Shown here: piece after piece, positions 37,231 through 50,067 of the stretch
Layout of the letters: each line of letters opens with the position of its first letter
Numbering within the stretch: the stretch's first letter is position 1
From: Populus alba
Lineage: Eukaryota; Streptophyta; Magnoliopsida; Malpighiales; Salicaceae
Direction: 5' to 3'
Assembly (NCBI RefSeq): GCF_005239225.2
Contig: NC_133299.1
Span: 14,495,154-14,559,153 of the forward strand
DNA length: 64,000 bases
Notes under the pieces: model-generated
What the model was told of the DNA's origin: nothing
Seen by the model: only the letters and a program-made list of their open reading frames with translations
Databases searched by the model: none
Translations under genes and position numbers: made by a program

Positions 37231-37904
37231 GTCACCTATTGATTTGAAAAATAATTTATAGTTAATGCACTTGCACAGCACTTGCACAGCTAGGTGTGTT
37301 GCGCATGTAACATTAGCGTAGGTCAAATCATGCAAATTATCAATGGCTATAAAATGAACAAAAATAATACAATTGTCATTAGAAAAACATGACATGACAT
37401 AAAATGACAAGGATAAGAGAGGAAAAAAAATAATGTGTCAAAGACAAAACAAAATTTCAATGGTAACACTCTTAGTACTATCAAATAAATATTAATAAAA
37501 TAAATTTATAAATATTATAAAAAAATCAACTTTAAAGCTGGTGATAAGTCACGTATATAAGTAACTTATTGATTTGAAAAATAATTCATGGTTAATACAC
37601 ATATAAAACACATGCACAACTAGGTGTGTTGCGCATTTAATATTTGTGCAGCTCAAATCATGCAAATTATTGATAGCTATAAAATGAACAAAAATAATAC
37701 AATTGTCATTAGAAAAACATGAAATGACATGACATAAAATAATAAGGACAAGAGAGGAAAGAAAATAAAAAAAAATGATGTGTTGTTGACAAAACAAAGC
37801 TTCGATTATAACTCTTTTAGTATCATTAAACAACTATTAATAAAACAAATTCATAAACATTATAAAAAGCTAATTTTAAAATTTATAATGAGTTATGTAT
37901 ATCA
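37231..37904. repeat. Tandem duplication of a ~335-bp unit
   Basis: Unit 1 is 37231-37560 and unit 2 is 37561 to about 37904. Both share TATTGATTTGAAAAATAAT, AGGTGTGTTGCGCAT, GAACAAAAATAATACAATTG and GACAAGAGAGGAAA. Similar small open frames on the minus strand arise only because the units are duplicated. Confidence 0.9.
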
Positions 37905-38049
37905 TTTAAAGATAACATAACATACTTGTTGGCATCGATTCAAACTTAGCTTTTCATAATATATATAAATTTATCTTATTAATATTTTTTTAAAAGTAAT
38001 GAAAATATCATCATCGGAACTACACTATATTTATAACACCTCATTTTTT

Positions 38050-38165
38050 TCTTTTTTTCTTTTTTTCTTTTTTCCTTTTTTGTCCTCTCTCCCTCCTTGT
38101 CTTTTAATGCAATGTCGCCTTTTTTAATGGGCATTAAATTGTTTTTGTTCATTTCATAGCTTTCG
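38050..38165. repeat. Partial inverted copy of the ~335-bp unit
   Basis: TGTCCTCTCTCCCTCCTTGT and ATTGTTTTTGTTCATTTCATAGC are approximate reverse complements of the middle of units at 37330-37440 and 37670-37780, in the expected inverted order. Confidence 0.55.
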
Positions 38166-38869
38166 TTTCTTTATAAAATATGAAACATGACTTTTGAGAG
38201 GATGAATTAATTTGCTAGACATGATGAATTGATGATGCATGAATTAGTATGAGTTGTTGCGCAGATGCTAGCTACATGCACTATGTACACGCTCAACAAG
38301 TGGTCTAGCGTTTGCTGCGTGCTATACATGGGCGACTATTATATTTGTTCTAGAATAAAAATTATTTTTTTAACTATATTAGTTTGAAAAATAAATTTAT
38401 ATTTCATCCACCTTGGATCTCGAAACTCTTTTCTAGAGTCATTTCTTCAGTTCTCTTTAGATTTATTTTCTCTACAATTTTTTGTTCATTAGATTATTTG
38501 ATTACTCTCCTTTTCATCTTTAATTAATTGATATTAGGATAAAAATGCTCTATTTTTGTATTTTATTTATAAATATTGATTTCTTGATTTATATGAAGAT
38601 ATCTCTTAAATATTTTTAACTCGTACGAAATTAATTCACTCCGCAATTTGAATTAGAATCTCTTCACAATTATTTTTAAAATTTATTTACCTACGCTTTG
38701 TTTTCATCTTTAACCAATCAAATCCAAAATTGTCTTATTTGTCATTCTCCAATACAATTACAAATACTTGAAATTATCATTGATTATATGTGATTACTAG
38801 GAACAAGAAAACTCATTCATTTAAAAAAGTAATTGCACTAAATAAAGCTCTTTTTAGTAATGTAGTTAA

Positions 38870-39010
38870 ACCCGCTTTTCAAACTTATTTTCACATGAAA
38901 AAAAAGTATTAAATTAATGCTTTTTAAGTGTTTCTTAGTTATTTTAATATGTTAATATAAAAAATAAAAAAATATTTTTGTAAAAATAACATACACCACA
39001 TTACTAAACA
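38870..39010. mobile_element. AT-rich MITE-like insertion
   Basis: The family signature TTATTTTAATATGTTAATAT and AAAAATAAAAAAATATTTTTG is present. Borders are not resolved. Confidence 0.5.
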
Positions 39011-39459
39011 TTAAGTGATTGAAAATTAATATAATAACTATTTAATAAGAATGATAATGGGTTTTTATGGTGTTTTTAAGTTGGTGATATTTTATTACTT
39101 CATTTAGATATCCTGTAATTGAAATTAAAATAAACAGACAAAATAAAATGAAAATATTCTACAATATCCAATATCTTAGCGCGCCATATATATTTTACTT
39201 TTTATGAGAGTTGAACTGCTAAGTAATCAATTGCCAAATATTAGTAAAAACTTTATTTGTGTATCAGCACATGGTGAGCGTGCGTGACTGGGTAGTGCAC
39301 ACTAATTAAATTTGAGTAGTAATTTTTTCCTTGTCCAAGCGGTTAATATTATTTTCTTTTTAAAACATAAAGATAATATTAAAAGTATCTTATAGCAATG
39401 TCATATCTTATAGCCTGGATGGCTATGCTAAACATAAATACTAGACTTGTATATTTTGT

Positions 39460-40035
39460 ATTTGACAATTTTATCCAACCCAAGTAAGTATTTAAGTGAT
39501 TATTTAAGCTTGGCAACCTTATCATATTCAAATTTATTTGGGTTTGAAACATATCTGACCATGCTTACTTTAATAATAACAATAATAACAACAACAACAA
39601 TATTAAATCTAATATATGACATCCATGTATGACCCATCTAAACTTGGGTTAGGTATTTTGCTAGACCCAACAACACTTTGGGTCTGGCATGATTGCTAGA
39701 CCCAATATGTTTAGGTGCTTGGGTTTGACAACATGTCTAACTTAAGATTACTTTGATAATTCTAATAACAACAACAACAATAATAATAAAATAATACCAA
39801 AAATAATAATAATCATACTAATAATAATAACAATAACAATAACAACACTACTAACAACAACAACAACTTAGGTTAGACATTCATACCTGACCCAACTAAA
39901 CTTTGGGTCAAACATTGTGGCCAGACCAAAGCACATTGAGTCAAGCATTGTTGACAAAGCTAATAAATTTTATGTGGGTCTGGCATGGTTACCTGATCCA
40001 AGTTTGCTTAGGTCTAGTATAATGTTTACAAATCT
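39460..40035. repeat. Degenerate repeat zone (GGGTCTGGCATG words) with AAC/AAT microsatellites
   Basis: Phrases of the type TTTGGGTCTGGCATGATTGC, TAGACCCAA and TGGGTCAAACATTG recur imperfectly, separated by runs of AAC and AAT units (39570-39605, 39760-39870). It looks like an old minisatellite. No coding role is seen. Confidence 0.6.
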
Positions 40036-41304
40036 AACTTTCACTACTATGTTATTATTATAACGATTTAAATTATTTGTAAATCGACCCGCAACAACAC
40101 ACGAGCTAATTATTTAATGAGTATCTATTTTAACATCACTTTTTTTTTTATCATACTAAAAAACATATAATTATATCCAGTATTGATGTTTAACTTAATA
40201 TTATTTGAAGGTATTTTAAAATTATGTAGAAAGTTGAAGATTCTTAGAATTTGATAAATAAATAAAAACCCTTTCAATGTTGAAGAAAATGTTACAAAAG
40301 GAAACTCATTTGTATCTAAAATGCCTTTAATTATGATTAAAAAAAGGTTCTCTAAAATAAAAAGTATGAAATTAGAGAAATCATTATATAAAATACGGGG
40401 TGGTAATTTCTTAGCACGTGAATAATATTAGTGTTATTATTTAGCTTTGTCCATTTTGTTCTAAGTTTCTTTTTTAATATTATTTGTGTAATTTTTTTTT
40501 ATTTAACCATCTTTTCTAATTAGTAATTCATTACATTTTTGGTATAAAAGGAAGGTTCTCAAATCTTCAAACTTTTATAAAAAATTTTAATAGTCTTATG
40601 GTACTTCAATGAAATTATTGTAATTTACCCTTCAATATTTATAACAAAAAAAAAAGGTTTGTATAATTATCAGAATAACTTTTTCTTAAGTTTTAAAGTG
40701 AAAATTAATGCAGAATGAAAATTAATATTGGACGAGAAAAAATGAAATCTCAATATTTCAACAAATTTCCTTTTATGTAAATATTTAATTGTCCATGCAA
40801 TGCAAGTCAACACAAGAGGAAGCAACTAGCTAGTAATGTATTAAAAATATATATATATCTTGCTTTAAATCGTTAATAATTTATGAATAGGTGACAATAA
40901 GTGGATAAAAAATATTAAATTAAATACTGTTTATTTATAACAATTTTCAATTTTTTTGGTTTAAAAATTTAAAATATCATATAACTAAACTATGCATCAA
41001 TCAAAACTAAATATTTTTTTTCAAACAATTTTAAGATTATACATTGCACATTATTCTAATTCATGTGGAAAAATAAATCCCTCACTCAAAATTCAAATTT
41101 GAAAAATTACCTCTTATTAATCTTGCTTATCCCTTGCAACATTCAAGCCCTTCAATCACGTTTTTGGTCAATGTACATTTCCTTCATATATGCTGTCCTT
41201 ATAATTTATTTATGTAATTTCTTAAAGGTTAGAAAGGAAAATTGGAAATAAGAATATTAGTTTTTGTTTTTGTTTTTTTTTTTTCACTTTTTCGTCTATT
41301 TAAG
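40036..41304. other. AT-rich intergenic DNA, no gene seen
   Basis: No coding exon, RNA gene or defined repeat is recognised. Confidence 0.5.
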
Positions 41305-41515
41305 AACTTGTTTATGAAACTATAAACTTTGGGGACTAAAATATACTTATGTGTTTTGGTTTAAGGAATCTACTCGATCGGTGTCTAGTTATGCACTTGT
41401 TTGTGATACTAATATATAGGGACTAAACTATACTTATGCTTTTGGTCTTTAAGCACTTGTTTCTGAAATTATAAACTATAGGGACTAAAACATACTTATG
41501 CTTTTGGGTTTAAGG
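41305..41515. repeat. Three ~60-bp repeat units
   Basis: ACTTGTTT(A/G/C)TGAAA ... GGGACTAAAA(T/C)ATACTTATG(C)TTTTGG occurs at 41306, 41395 and 41455. The last two units are adjacent; the first is set off by about 28 bp. Confidence 0.85.
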
Positions 41516-41539
41516 ATCTATCATTATAATTCTATACGA

Positions 41540-41760
41540 TGGTGTCTGCAAAGCATCCACAGAGGCTGTTTCACGACTGCTGCTGTGTTGGAGCTGTTTG
41601 GGTTGGGTACTTGAGCTACGAGGTGGTGGTGGTCTAGGTCATGGTGTTCAGGTGGTTTAGTGGCTGGGCTTGGCGTTAGGGTGTTCGGGCTGGGTGGTTT
41701 AGTGGCCGGACTTGGCTGGTTGGCGGTGTGGCGGCGGCTTTCATTTGGCAGCGAGGCACA
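41540..41760. repeat. G-rich, strand-skewed island with a ~37-bp direct repeat
   Basis: GTGTTC(A/G)GG...GGTGGTTTAGTGGC(T/C)GG(G/A)CTTGGC occurs twice (41643 and 41681). The region is strikingly richer in G and poorer in A than its surroundings. No convincing gene is seen. Confidence 0.6.
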
Positions 41761-44060
41761 ATCACTAGCTTTTTTTTTGGAGGTACTCTACTCAACTCTC
41801 TTCTCTTCTACTACTCAACGATTACACTTTTAAATTTGATGTTTATTATTTCTTTCTATATTAAAAACAAAAAACTTATCGTTGGGTTATCAACTTATAA
41901 TCCATCTCCGCCACAAAAATCTTACAATTTGCTTATATATTGGTTGCTTCAATCTTGTCATGCCATTGCTTAGTTTCAGCCAAGCAACCCTCTAACAATT
42001 TCCCAAATCATTTTTTATTGAAGTAGAAACACAATCAGATTCATGGTTTTTGTTTGGTGGGGCTTGTAAATAAGTAGTCTTTCAACTACAGGCTAGTAGA
42101 GTTCATGGTAGGGAAACTTAGAACTTTTTATTAAAAACACCTCTTCTTGTACTAAAGAAGTTACGTGACCGAGATGGTTAAGTTCTTTCCATTGTCCATG
42201 GCAACATCAATTTGTACATCATTGTTTGGTGCAACATTGAGAACTGAATTTAGAACCCTTTCCTGGCGTCTTGAATTGTACATTTATCTATCGTGCAAAA
42301 TTAATTGAGAATCCTTTCACCTCAATTTGTATGATTTTAGGAATCAACATGTATCTAATATATAAAATCAAACTAAAAACTTAAAAATTAATGAAATCGA
42401 ATTAGACTTGATAAACTCGGTCAAACTCGGTTAACTTAGACCGATTTTAAAGTTTGATAGAAGTATAAAATTAATTAACTCCCTTTTGCCTTTTCTCAAC
42501 CATAGCACCAGCCCATGCTTCCTTCCACAATTCCACTCTCTCTCCCTCTCTCTTAAAGCACCCTTTTTTTTTTCTTTGCTTCGTTTGCCTCTCTCCTTGT
42601 TCTGTGTTCTCTGTTTTGACATGAATCAAGTTAGTTTTCTTAAACTTCTTGTTATAACTTATAACATTGTCTCATTCTCCTTCTGTATTAGCAAATTAAA
42701 TGGGTTTGGTTTTACATTCCTATCATTTTCTCCCTAGCTTTATGCTCGCCACCTGTTAACAATGGCGCCACTTTGCTTTCTATTGACTCTCTGTGAGGGA
42801 GTTTGAAATGACATTAGGCTACTGATTTGCTCTCTGTGAGGGCCCTTGCAGCCATTGGGATCAGGAAGTCCTCAAATGTGCCATGACAGACTGGTTCAGC
42901 TCAATGAACATAAATCTGGTAATGGCTTCCATTATAAGAGGGCATGGCTGCTAGTTTCCATCTATGTTTGGAGACAGTTAGATGTTGAAGAGTAGATGAA
43001 ATATATGGTGATTTTTGGTGGTCACCAGTCTGAAAAGCAACCGCACCATACAGTGGCAAGCGAGGTCGAGTGGAAAATGAATAAATATGCTAACAAAACT
43101 TTATGGAGTAGGGTTGCCATGGCTAGTCTTAATTAATAATTCTTTAAACATCCAGACATAAACCCTTTAAGGGTTCAATGGAGATTTATTTATATGGTTG
43201 GGAATTTAAGTTTCAGGTTCTTTAAATATTTTATACACATAAGGTCCAGCTTGAGTTAATTCTTTGATTAATATTCTATATTGCTCACGTAAATATTGCA
43301 ATATGCATGTAAATGTCCCTTATTTTGGATCATCATTGGGAAACCAATGCACCAATAATTAGAACTTGAAGCCTGTAAACTCAATAGACAAGAAAATTTT
43401 GATTAAGACAATGTGATTACCATTGATCCCACAGGAAACTTGCAAGAACAAATTATTAGATAGTGACAATTATCCTCCAATTAATTATGTATTTGAAAGA
43501 GAAATCCAGCTAACAGAACACACTACAAAGGAGCTGTAGCAACTCGGTATGAATGCAATTATGATGCTAATGGCTAGCTTTAGAAAGAATGCTTTGTATC
43601 TTAGCATATTCATGGTTCTAAATTTATATCTTATAAAACTTGTGTAATCTGATAATCAAGAGCTTAATTTTAACTATAATTATTATAATTTTTTTAATGA
43701 TATAAGCTATTTGTAGATTTCATTTCTATAAAATAAAAATACCTATTCATTCTTAAAAGTTCCTTATATAAATTATTAGCATATCAATTGGCATATTTCT
43801 CTGTTTTAACTGGCAGATATATAGATTAAAAGTAGTAAATTAGCATGCTTGACTCTTGAAGTAATTAATGTTAAATGGCCTACTAAAATTTGAAGGAACT
43901 CGTTTCTTGTAAATGACGAAGTAAGTGAGTCGATCTATCCAAAAAGTAGAGGAATCAATGTGAAAAAAAAAAAAAAAAAAAAAAAGATGTTGATGGGTCT
44001 ACACATGATTTTTATCTAGTATCTTATTGAATTGCAATGTGAAGTAAATGTTTGAGATTT
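41761..44060. other. Intergenic DNA, no gene recognised
   Basis: Mostly AT-rich. A CT-rich patch (42530-42600) and a 24-A run (43962-43985) stand out. Nothing supports a gene. Confidence 0.5.
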
Positions 44061-44061
44061 T

Positions 44062-44268
44062 AATTACAATATTGGTGTTGGTGTTGGTGTTGGTGTTGGT
44101 ACTGGTAATAACATTAATGTTCACAATGTCAGTATTGGTACTTGTAGTAGCAGTAATAATCCTTTAGATTGTAATGATTTTGATAAATATTTTAGGAATA
44201 ACAAAAAAGATAAAGGCAATGAAACTGGTTTTAGTTTACATAGCATATCAACAGATTGTTTGTTTTAG
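44062..44268 (+). other. Exon-like open frame with (GGTGTT)n, unrecognised
   Basis: An open frame without an upstream ATG runs through five Gly-Val repeats (GGTGTT hexamers, 44074-44103), an Asn/Ser-rich part and a charged end (KYFRNNKKDKGNETGF) to a TAG at about 44266. Codon-like Asn/Gly bias suggests a decayed exon or transposase C-terminus, but I cannot name a family. It may equally be a minisatellite in a chance frame. Confidence 0.3.
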
Positions 44269-44626
44269 ACAAGGTTGGTTTTATTTTTTAATTAATAAAA
44301 TTCTAAGAACATAATTTTATTATTTTGTATTTTTAAGTTATTTAAACCATATATGAATTTTTATTTAAACTATGTATTTTAAGGTGTTTGGACTTTTCTT
44401 TTATTTATTTTACTTTTATTTTAATTGTATTATGTTGTTAATTACAACTTAATTAGAATTATCAATATATAATTAGTTAAAACATTTTATTTATGATTTG
44501 AAGGTTTTACAATTTAAATTTACTATCCTAGTTTATATTATATATCCCTGCCATGTAAAAAAAATATTTTTAACGCCCTTGACTCTCTAGTACCCTTTGT
44601 GCTTCTGTAGCAATTGGTGTGTGTTT

Positions 44627-44727
44627 TTTGCGATTCATACACAATGTTTCCCTTGATTGCAGCCTCGTTGGTTGTTCTACTGTCTACTTATTCTTGTGAT
44701 CCACACGTGATGTTTCCCTTGATTGAG
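44627..44727. repeat. Short direct repeat (ATGTTTCCCTTGATTG)
   Basis: GCGATTCATACACAATGTTTCCC and GTGATCCACACGTGATGTTTCCC, each followed by TTGATTG, lie about 67 bp apart. Confidence 0.6.
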
Positions 44728-45111
44728 AAAGTGTGAAACAATCTCTGCAGGCTTTCTAAAGATTTGCTCCTGGATTTATAATTTATATTCATGAACTCAT
44801 GTTTTACTCCTGTGATTGGGATGCTTAAGGGCTTTGCTTTTGTGTTTATATAAAAACATGAATCAAATGACAACTTTTGTTGCATAAATATACATAAAAA
44901 AAGTGCTGATGTTTCCTGTTTTTTTAATTTGAAATCCTCTTTGACATGGTAGAAGTCTCATAAATTGTAGCTTGCAAGGTGCTATACCGGATCTTACTGT
45001 CAACTTATTGCCTCTGGACACAAATTTGAATCACTCAACAAAACAGTGTGCTTTCATCTCTCTTCATCTTCTGCTCCCCCAGTCCAAAAGAACCACGCTC
45101 GCTGCTCTTCA

Positions 45112-48100
45112 ATGGAGCACCAATTGCTTCGCACATGCCTGAAATCTCTCAACGACAACAATAATACTCTCTCTCTACAAGCCCTAGCTTCTCTTCGCTC
45201 TCTAATAATCAACCCTAACACCTCCGATTCCACAATCTATTCAATCCTTGAAACCCTAACTCGCTCGCTCAAACTGGGTACCAACTCACTCACAACTCAC
45301 CACCACATCCTCAAACTCCTCACTGACCTTGCTTCACACCGCACTCACCTCTCCTCTCAAATCCTCAACTCAATCCACTCCAGCTCACTTCTCTTTACAG
45401 AATCAATTCAAATTGCCACCGAGTCACTCACTTCACTCGCTTCGATTGCCAATTCTGATCACAACAAAATCGATGATCATTTATTTATGTCCCTGTGTTT
45501 TGCTGCCACTTCAACTTCCGCTCGATTGCGGCTGCTCAGAAATGGAGAGAGGTTAGGCATAGGGATGCACGTGCTGTTTACTGTGTTTTTAGGGTTTACG
45601 AAAGATCCTTACCCATATGTGAGGAAGGCTTCTTTGGATGGATTGCTAGGGTTGTGCAAAAGTGGCAATGTTTTTGAAGATGTCAGTGTGATTGAAGGTT
45701 GTTATTTTCGTGCTGTTGAGCTTCTACAAGACAATGAGCATTCAGTACGCTCTGCTGCAATCCGCGTGGTAAAAAAGAAAACCGATCCTTTAATTTTTTT
45801 TTTTCCGGATTGACCGTGTTTAATTAAAGCATGGTAAAAAAATAATCACATAAGATTTAACTAATTTATTGTTGTGAATATTCGGAATTTTTTTTTTACT
45901 GCTGTGAATGCAGGTAAGTGAATGGGGGCCAATGCTTATAGCAGCAAAGGAAGAGAATGATAAAATAGATTGGTCAAATCAAGTATTTGTGCAGGTATTT
46001 TTATCAACATTGTTGTGCTGCCTGTTTTTCTTCCGAGGATTTTTGGGAAGTTGATGGATGCTTGCATAACCTGTACAGAAATTTTTGGTTTAATTGCTTT
46101 GTTGGGTTTATTTAAATGTAGGGTCTAATGAATTTTTCAGTGAAAAAGAATTTTAAACCAATGTACAATGTGGGGTTAAAATAATCACCTATATGATAGC
46201 AGATTTTAATGCTGCTGAAATAGATGTTATGAAAATACAGGATGCAACATGGAAACCTGAGCTTAATTTAAGAGTTTTATGTAATTTACACTAACAATTT
46301 TTCTTGTTAGGGTGTGAACTGCTTTTTTCATAAATGTGAATACTCCTGCTGCCTGTTTTGACTGCAAAGGCATCAATTTGTGTCTATGAATAATTAATAG
46401 TAATTTTTTATCCACTCTAAAATATATTATGAATGTGCTCGCAGCTCTGTTCTATGGTAAGAGACATGAGTGTGGAGGTCAGGGTGGAAGCTTTTAATGC
46501 TCTTGGCAAGATAAAGTTGGTGTCTGAGGACATTTTATTGCAAACTATATCAAAAAAAGTCCTAGCAATCATGAAAGAGAAGAACTCTCATGGTCAGTGT
46601 GCAGCAGAAAGGTTTGAGATTTTGGCATCTAGTTATGCTGGAGCTTTTGTGCATGGGCTTGAGGATGAATTCCATGAGGTAACTTGGGTGGAACATTTTG
46701 TTGCACTGAATCTTATAGTTGTGCATAATATGATACATCTTTGAGAGATTAATACCCTTTTCTTTTCTTTTTCTTTTTCTGGATCGAATAGTTATTATTT
46801 ATGGTTCACAACAATTGTCCTTGCAAAAGCGATATACTTTTAAAACTGATTGGATCCTTCATATGTTCTCTCTATTCATGCATGTATAGGTGTAGAAGAT
46901 GGTTTGGATTTAAAAATATTGTGGAGTTTACCATAATGGACCCCTTTTTTATATCATATTTAATGTCAGCAGCCCATGTGTTTCCCAAATACCTGACTAC
47001 TATGATTATGACACTTTGTGCTTGCTTGAAGGTGCGAAAATCTGCTTGCAACTCTTTGCGCATTCACACTATCCTCTATGCTGAGTTTGCTCGTCAGTCC
47101 TTAAGCTTGTTGATGGACATGTTGAATGATGATTCAATGGCTGTAAGGTTAGAAGCTTTAGAAACACTGCATCACATGGCAACCTTTGAGTGTCTGCATG
47201 TGCAAGAGATACACATGCACATGGTAAGTTTTTCAGTCCTTATTTACAAATCCCGAATAAATATTGCATTTGGTAGAATATTTAGATGCTCGATACCTTC
47301 AGTCCACTTTGATGAAGATAAGAAGTCTTTCTTGTGACATGGTGATACTGGCTGTTTAAATGTTCATTTGTGACATTTCTTTGGTAGGCTCCCAAAAAAC
47401 TCCTTTACATCTCTCTCTCACACAGCATGCCCATGATTCACCCTCCTCCCACAGCACGCACATGTGTGTTAGCTTGTTTACATATATGTGCATGCATGCA
47501 TGTATGTATTACACACAAATCATTAGCTTTGGGATTTGCTCCTCTTTTTTTTTTTTCCCTCCTATATCACACTACGTTTCACTTTATATTATTTTTGGTT
47601 TATTTTTCAAACCAATTATATATCTTTGAATGCTATGACTTGCACAGATTTTTTTAATCACAATTGTAGTTGCCTATAATGCAAGTGTTGCTTGATTTTG
47701 CAGTTTCTGGGCTCTCTACTTGATAACTGTGATCTAATAAGATCAATCGCAAGAAAAATTTTTAAATTGGTGAAGCTGTCTGATTTGAAATTATTTAGAT
47801 CATCTGTTCATGGCCTCCTTCAGAACTTGGAGAGATTTACAAAGGTTAGCTGTTCCTCACTATACTTTTCTGTTTGTTACAATCCTCTCTACCTCAATCC
47901 CTTCCAACCACAAGAGGTTTGGGGGGAAAGAAAGAAACAAGCAATCTTGTGAGATATCCTTCAAAGAAAAAAAATCTTACGCATCTCTGAATATGAAAAT
48001 GTGATTCTTGATCTGTTTGTTTAATTTAACGTTTTGGAAATTTCCTTTCTTCTAGGATGAAGCTGATGTCTTCTCTGTTTTGTTTTTTATGGGTCGAAGC

Positions 48101-50067
48101 CATGGGAACTTTGCTGCTCACGTTGTCAAGGAAGTTTCTCAAGAGGTTAGCATGATTAATTGGACTATACATTCTTGATCACGCACTTATCAGTCCCCAT
48201 AATTGAATTTCTATGGTATATAGGGTATTTTTTTCCATAACCCATGGTTTATTTTTTTTCATGTTCATGGCAATGCCTGTTCTTCTCTTTGTTTTGCTGT
48301 CAATGCAACACATATGACCACTTGCAACTTTAAATAGAAGAAGAAGAAGAAGACGAAGAATTCTTAGTTGAGTTGACTCGTTTTCTTCTTCTTCTTCCCC
48401 TTGTATCTCTGTTAATAATTATCCAATATCTAAAATCATTTTGTTTTCATCAATGGATACTACTCTACATTATTATGTTTTCATAATAGTATCTGCTTTA
48501 TAGAGATTTATTGTTCACTTTCTTTGAATCCAGATAGAGCCAGTTTTGGAGGGAAAATTGGTCTTGGATAGTGCAAGAGTAGCCGCGTTTCTTGTACTTG
48601 CCATCTCAGCTCCACTCTCACAAAATCAGAATGGTCAAAATATTCCACCTCGATTATTTTCTTATGCAGTAACCTTGCTAGGGAGGATCTCTTCTGCTTT
48701 GAGAGAAGTTGTAGACCAAGATACACTTTTGGCATATTTGTCTCAGTGCAGTAGATCCTCCAATCATGGCACAGAAGTGGAGGAGTCGTCATTATTGCCA
48801 GTTGTTGATGATGCTGTTTTAACTCATAGCAGAAAGGATGTCAATAGTCCTGTTGGGGTGCCCATGCTACAAACTGGCAATGGAACTTCCAAAGTTCAGC
48901 CTGTGATATCATGTGAATTAGAGGATTTAGCAACTTCAATTGTAGAATGCCAGGCAGACGAGCTTGATGAAGTCATGAAATCTGTGAACCTTATCCTTGC
49001 AAGGGTCAGAGATGCCTGGCTTTTGGTACAATCAAGGTGCACCAATGTAGCAGTGAGAGCTCTGAGGTTGTACTCTAATTATATGTAAATTTTCCTTGCT
49101 GTATTTAATGCCCCTGTAATTTTTTATACTAATTTTTTGCTCGTGCAGGGATTGCAAGAGAGAATTGGCAATGTTAACCTCTGCATCGCTTGAATCTGCT
49201 GGTATATTGGCATTTACGTTGCAATACCTCCAGGTAATGAAACTGTTTGCTAAGATATGGGAGCATGTTGTCTGGAAGATAAGGTCCGATGAAACAGGAG
49301 GACTGGAATATCTATTTGGGAAACTAGACGTGAGGCTCAGAGAACTGAGGTATAGATATATAGGGTTTTCCAAGGAAGAGGGGTTGTATGTGTTGGAGCT
49401 TATAGTTGTGGCTTGTATGTTAAGGTTATCCAAAGTTGAAATCTGCTGCTCTCCTACTACAATGAAAAAATTGTCCGCTGTAATTTCACATATAGAGATT
49501 CTCAATGATAAAGGAACCATTGAACCATCCAATATTTTAATGGACGCTAAGAAAACAGTGCATGAGATTGAGTCTTCTAAAGCTGGCATCTCAAGCAGTC
49601 TCTTCCAGATTACAAACTTAGTTGATTTCTTCACCCTTAAGCAGTTTAGTTTATGCTCAAGGGTAAGGCATATAAATGCAGAACTGGATGTTCCTGGTAA
49701 TGATTCTGAAAATCCTCTTCCTTTTGTCTCTGGACTACCTGTGGCTATACCTCTGGATATTACTTTATACAATGTCGGTAGTGAGAATAGGTTGTGGCTT
49801 ACAATAAGAATGAGTCAGGAGTCAACTCAATTTGTCTTCTTAGATTTGAACATATTAGGAGGCTGCAATGAGGTCAAGAAATTTACATTTATGGCACCCT
49901 TTTACAGAACTCCAAAAGCTCGTTCATTCTCATCATGGATTAGTATAGGCATGGAATGTGTTCTTGAGGATTGTCACCTAGTGAAACACTGTGGAGGTCC
50001 AAAACGCGAATTGGTTCATCTTTGCCAGGAAAAAGAAGTTCATTTGTGCTTGGTTCGGAGGGACTGA
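45112..50067 (+). CDS. SIEL: SIEL / Integrator complex subunit 4 homologue, ARM/HEAT-repeat protein, 948 aa
   Basis: Eight coding exons: 45112-45768, 45914-45994, 46445-46678, 47032-47223, 47704-47844, 48056-48145, 48534-49066 and 49149-50067. All junctions are GT-AG and the total is 949 codons with stop. The start MEHQLLRTC was chosen as the first ATG in frame; an open frame extends further upstream without one. Residues about 190-465 form HEAT/ARM repeats (SVRSAAIRV, SVEVRVEAFNALGKI, VRKSACNSL, AVRLEALETLHHM). The C-terminal exon carries the family-specific block SGLPVAIPLDITLYNV and ends in LCQEKEVHLCLVRRD. Order, length (Arabidopsis about 936 aa) and these blocks match At3g08800, which binds SHORT-ROOT and helps its intercellular movement and is the plant counterpart of Integrator INTS4, which partners the INTS11-INTS9 nuclease in snRNA 3' processing. 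The gene appears intact. It is convergent with the Kelch gene downstream. Confidence 0.93.
48335..48402. repeat. Inverted (GAA)n/(TTC)n pair in SIEL intron 6
   Basis: AGAAGAAGAAGAAGAAGACGAAGAA-type sequence (48338-48362) is followed about 25 bp later by TTTTCTTCTTCTTCTTCC (48382-48399), so the intron RNA could form a purine/pyrimidine hairpin. Probably a microsatellite curiosity. Confidence 0.7.

Noticed and set aside
47360..47657. Open frames in SIEL intron 4
   Set aside because: They lie wholly within a GT-AG intron rich in CT and CATG words; no coding evidence.
49032..49772. 246-codon open frame antisense to the last SIEL exons
   Set aside because: It overlaps well-supported coding exons on the other strand and has no family signature.
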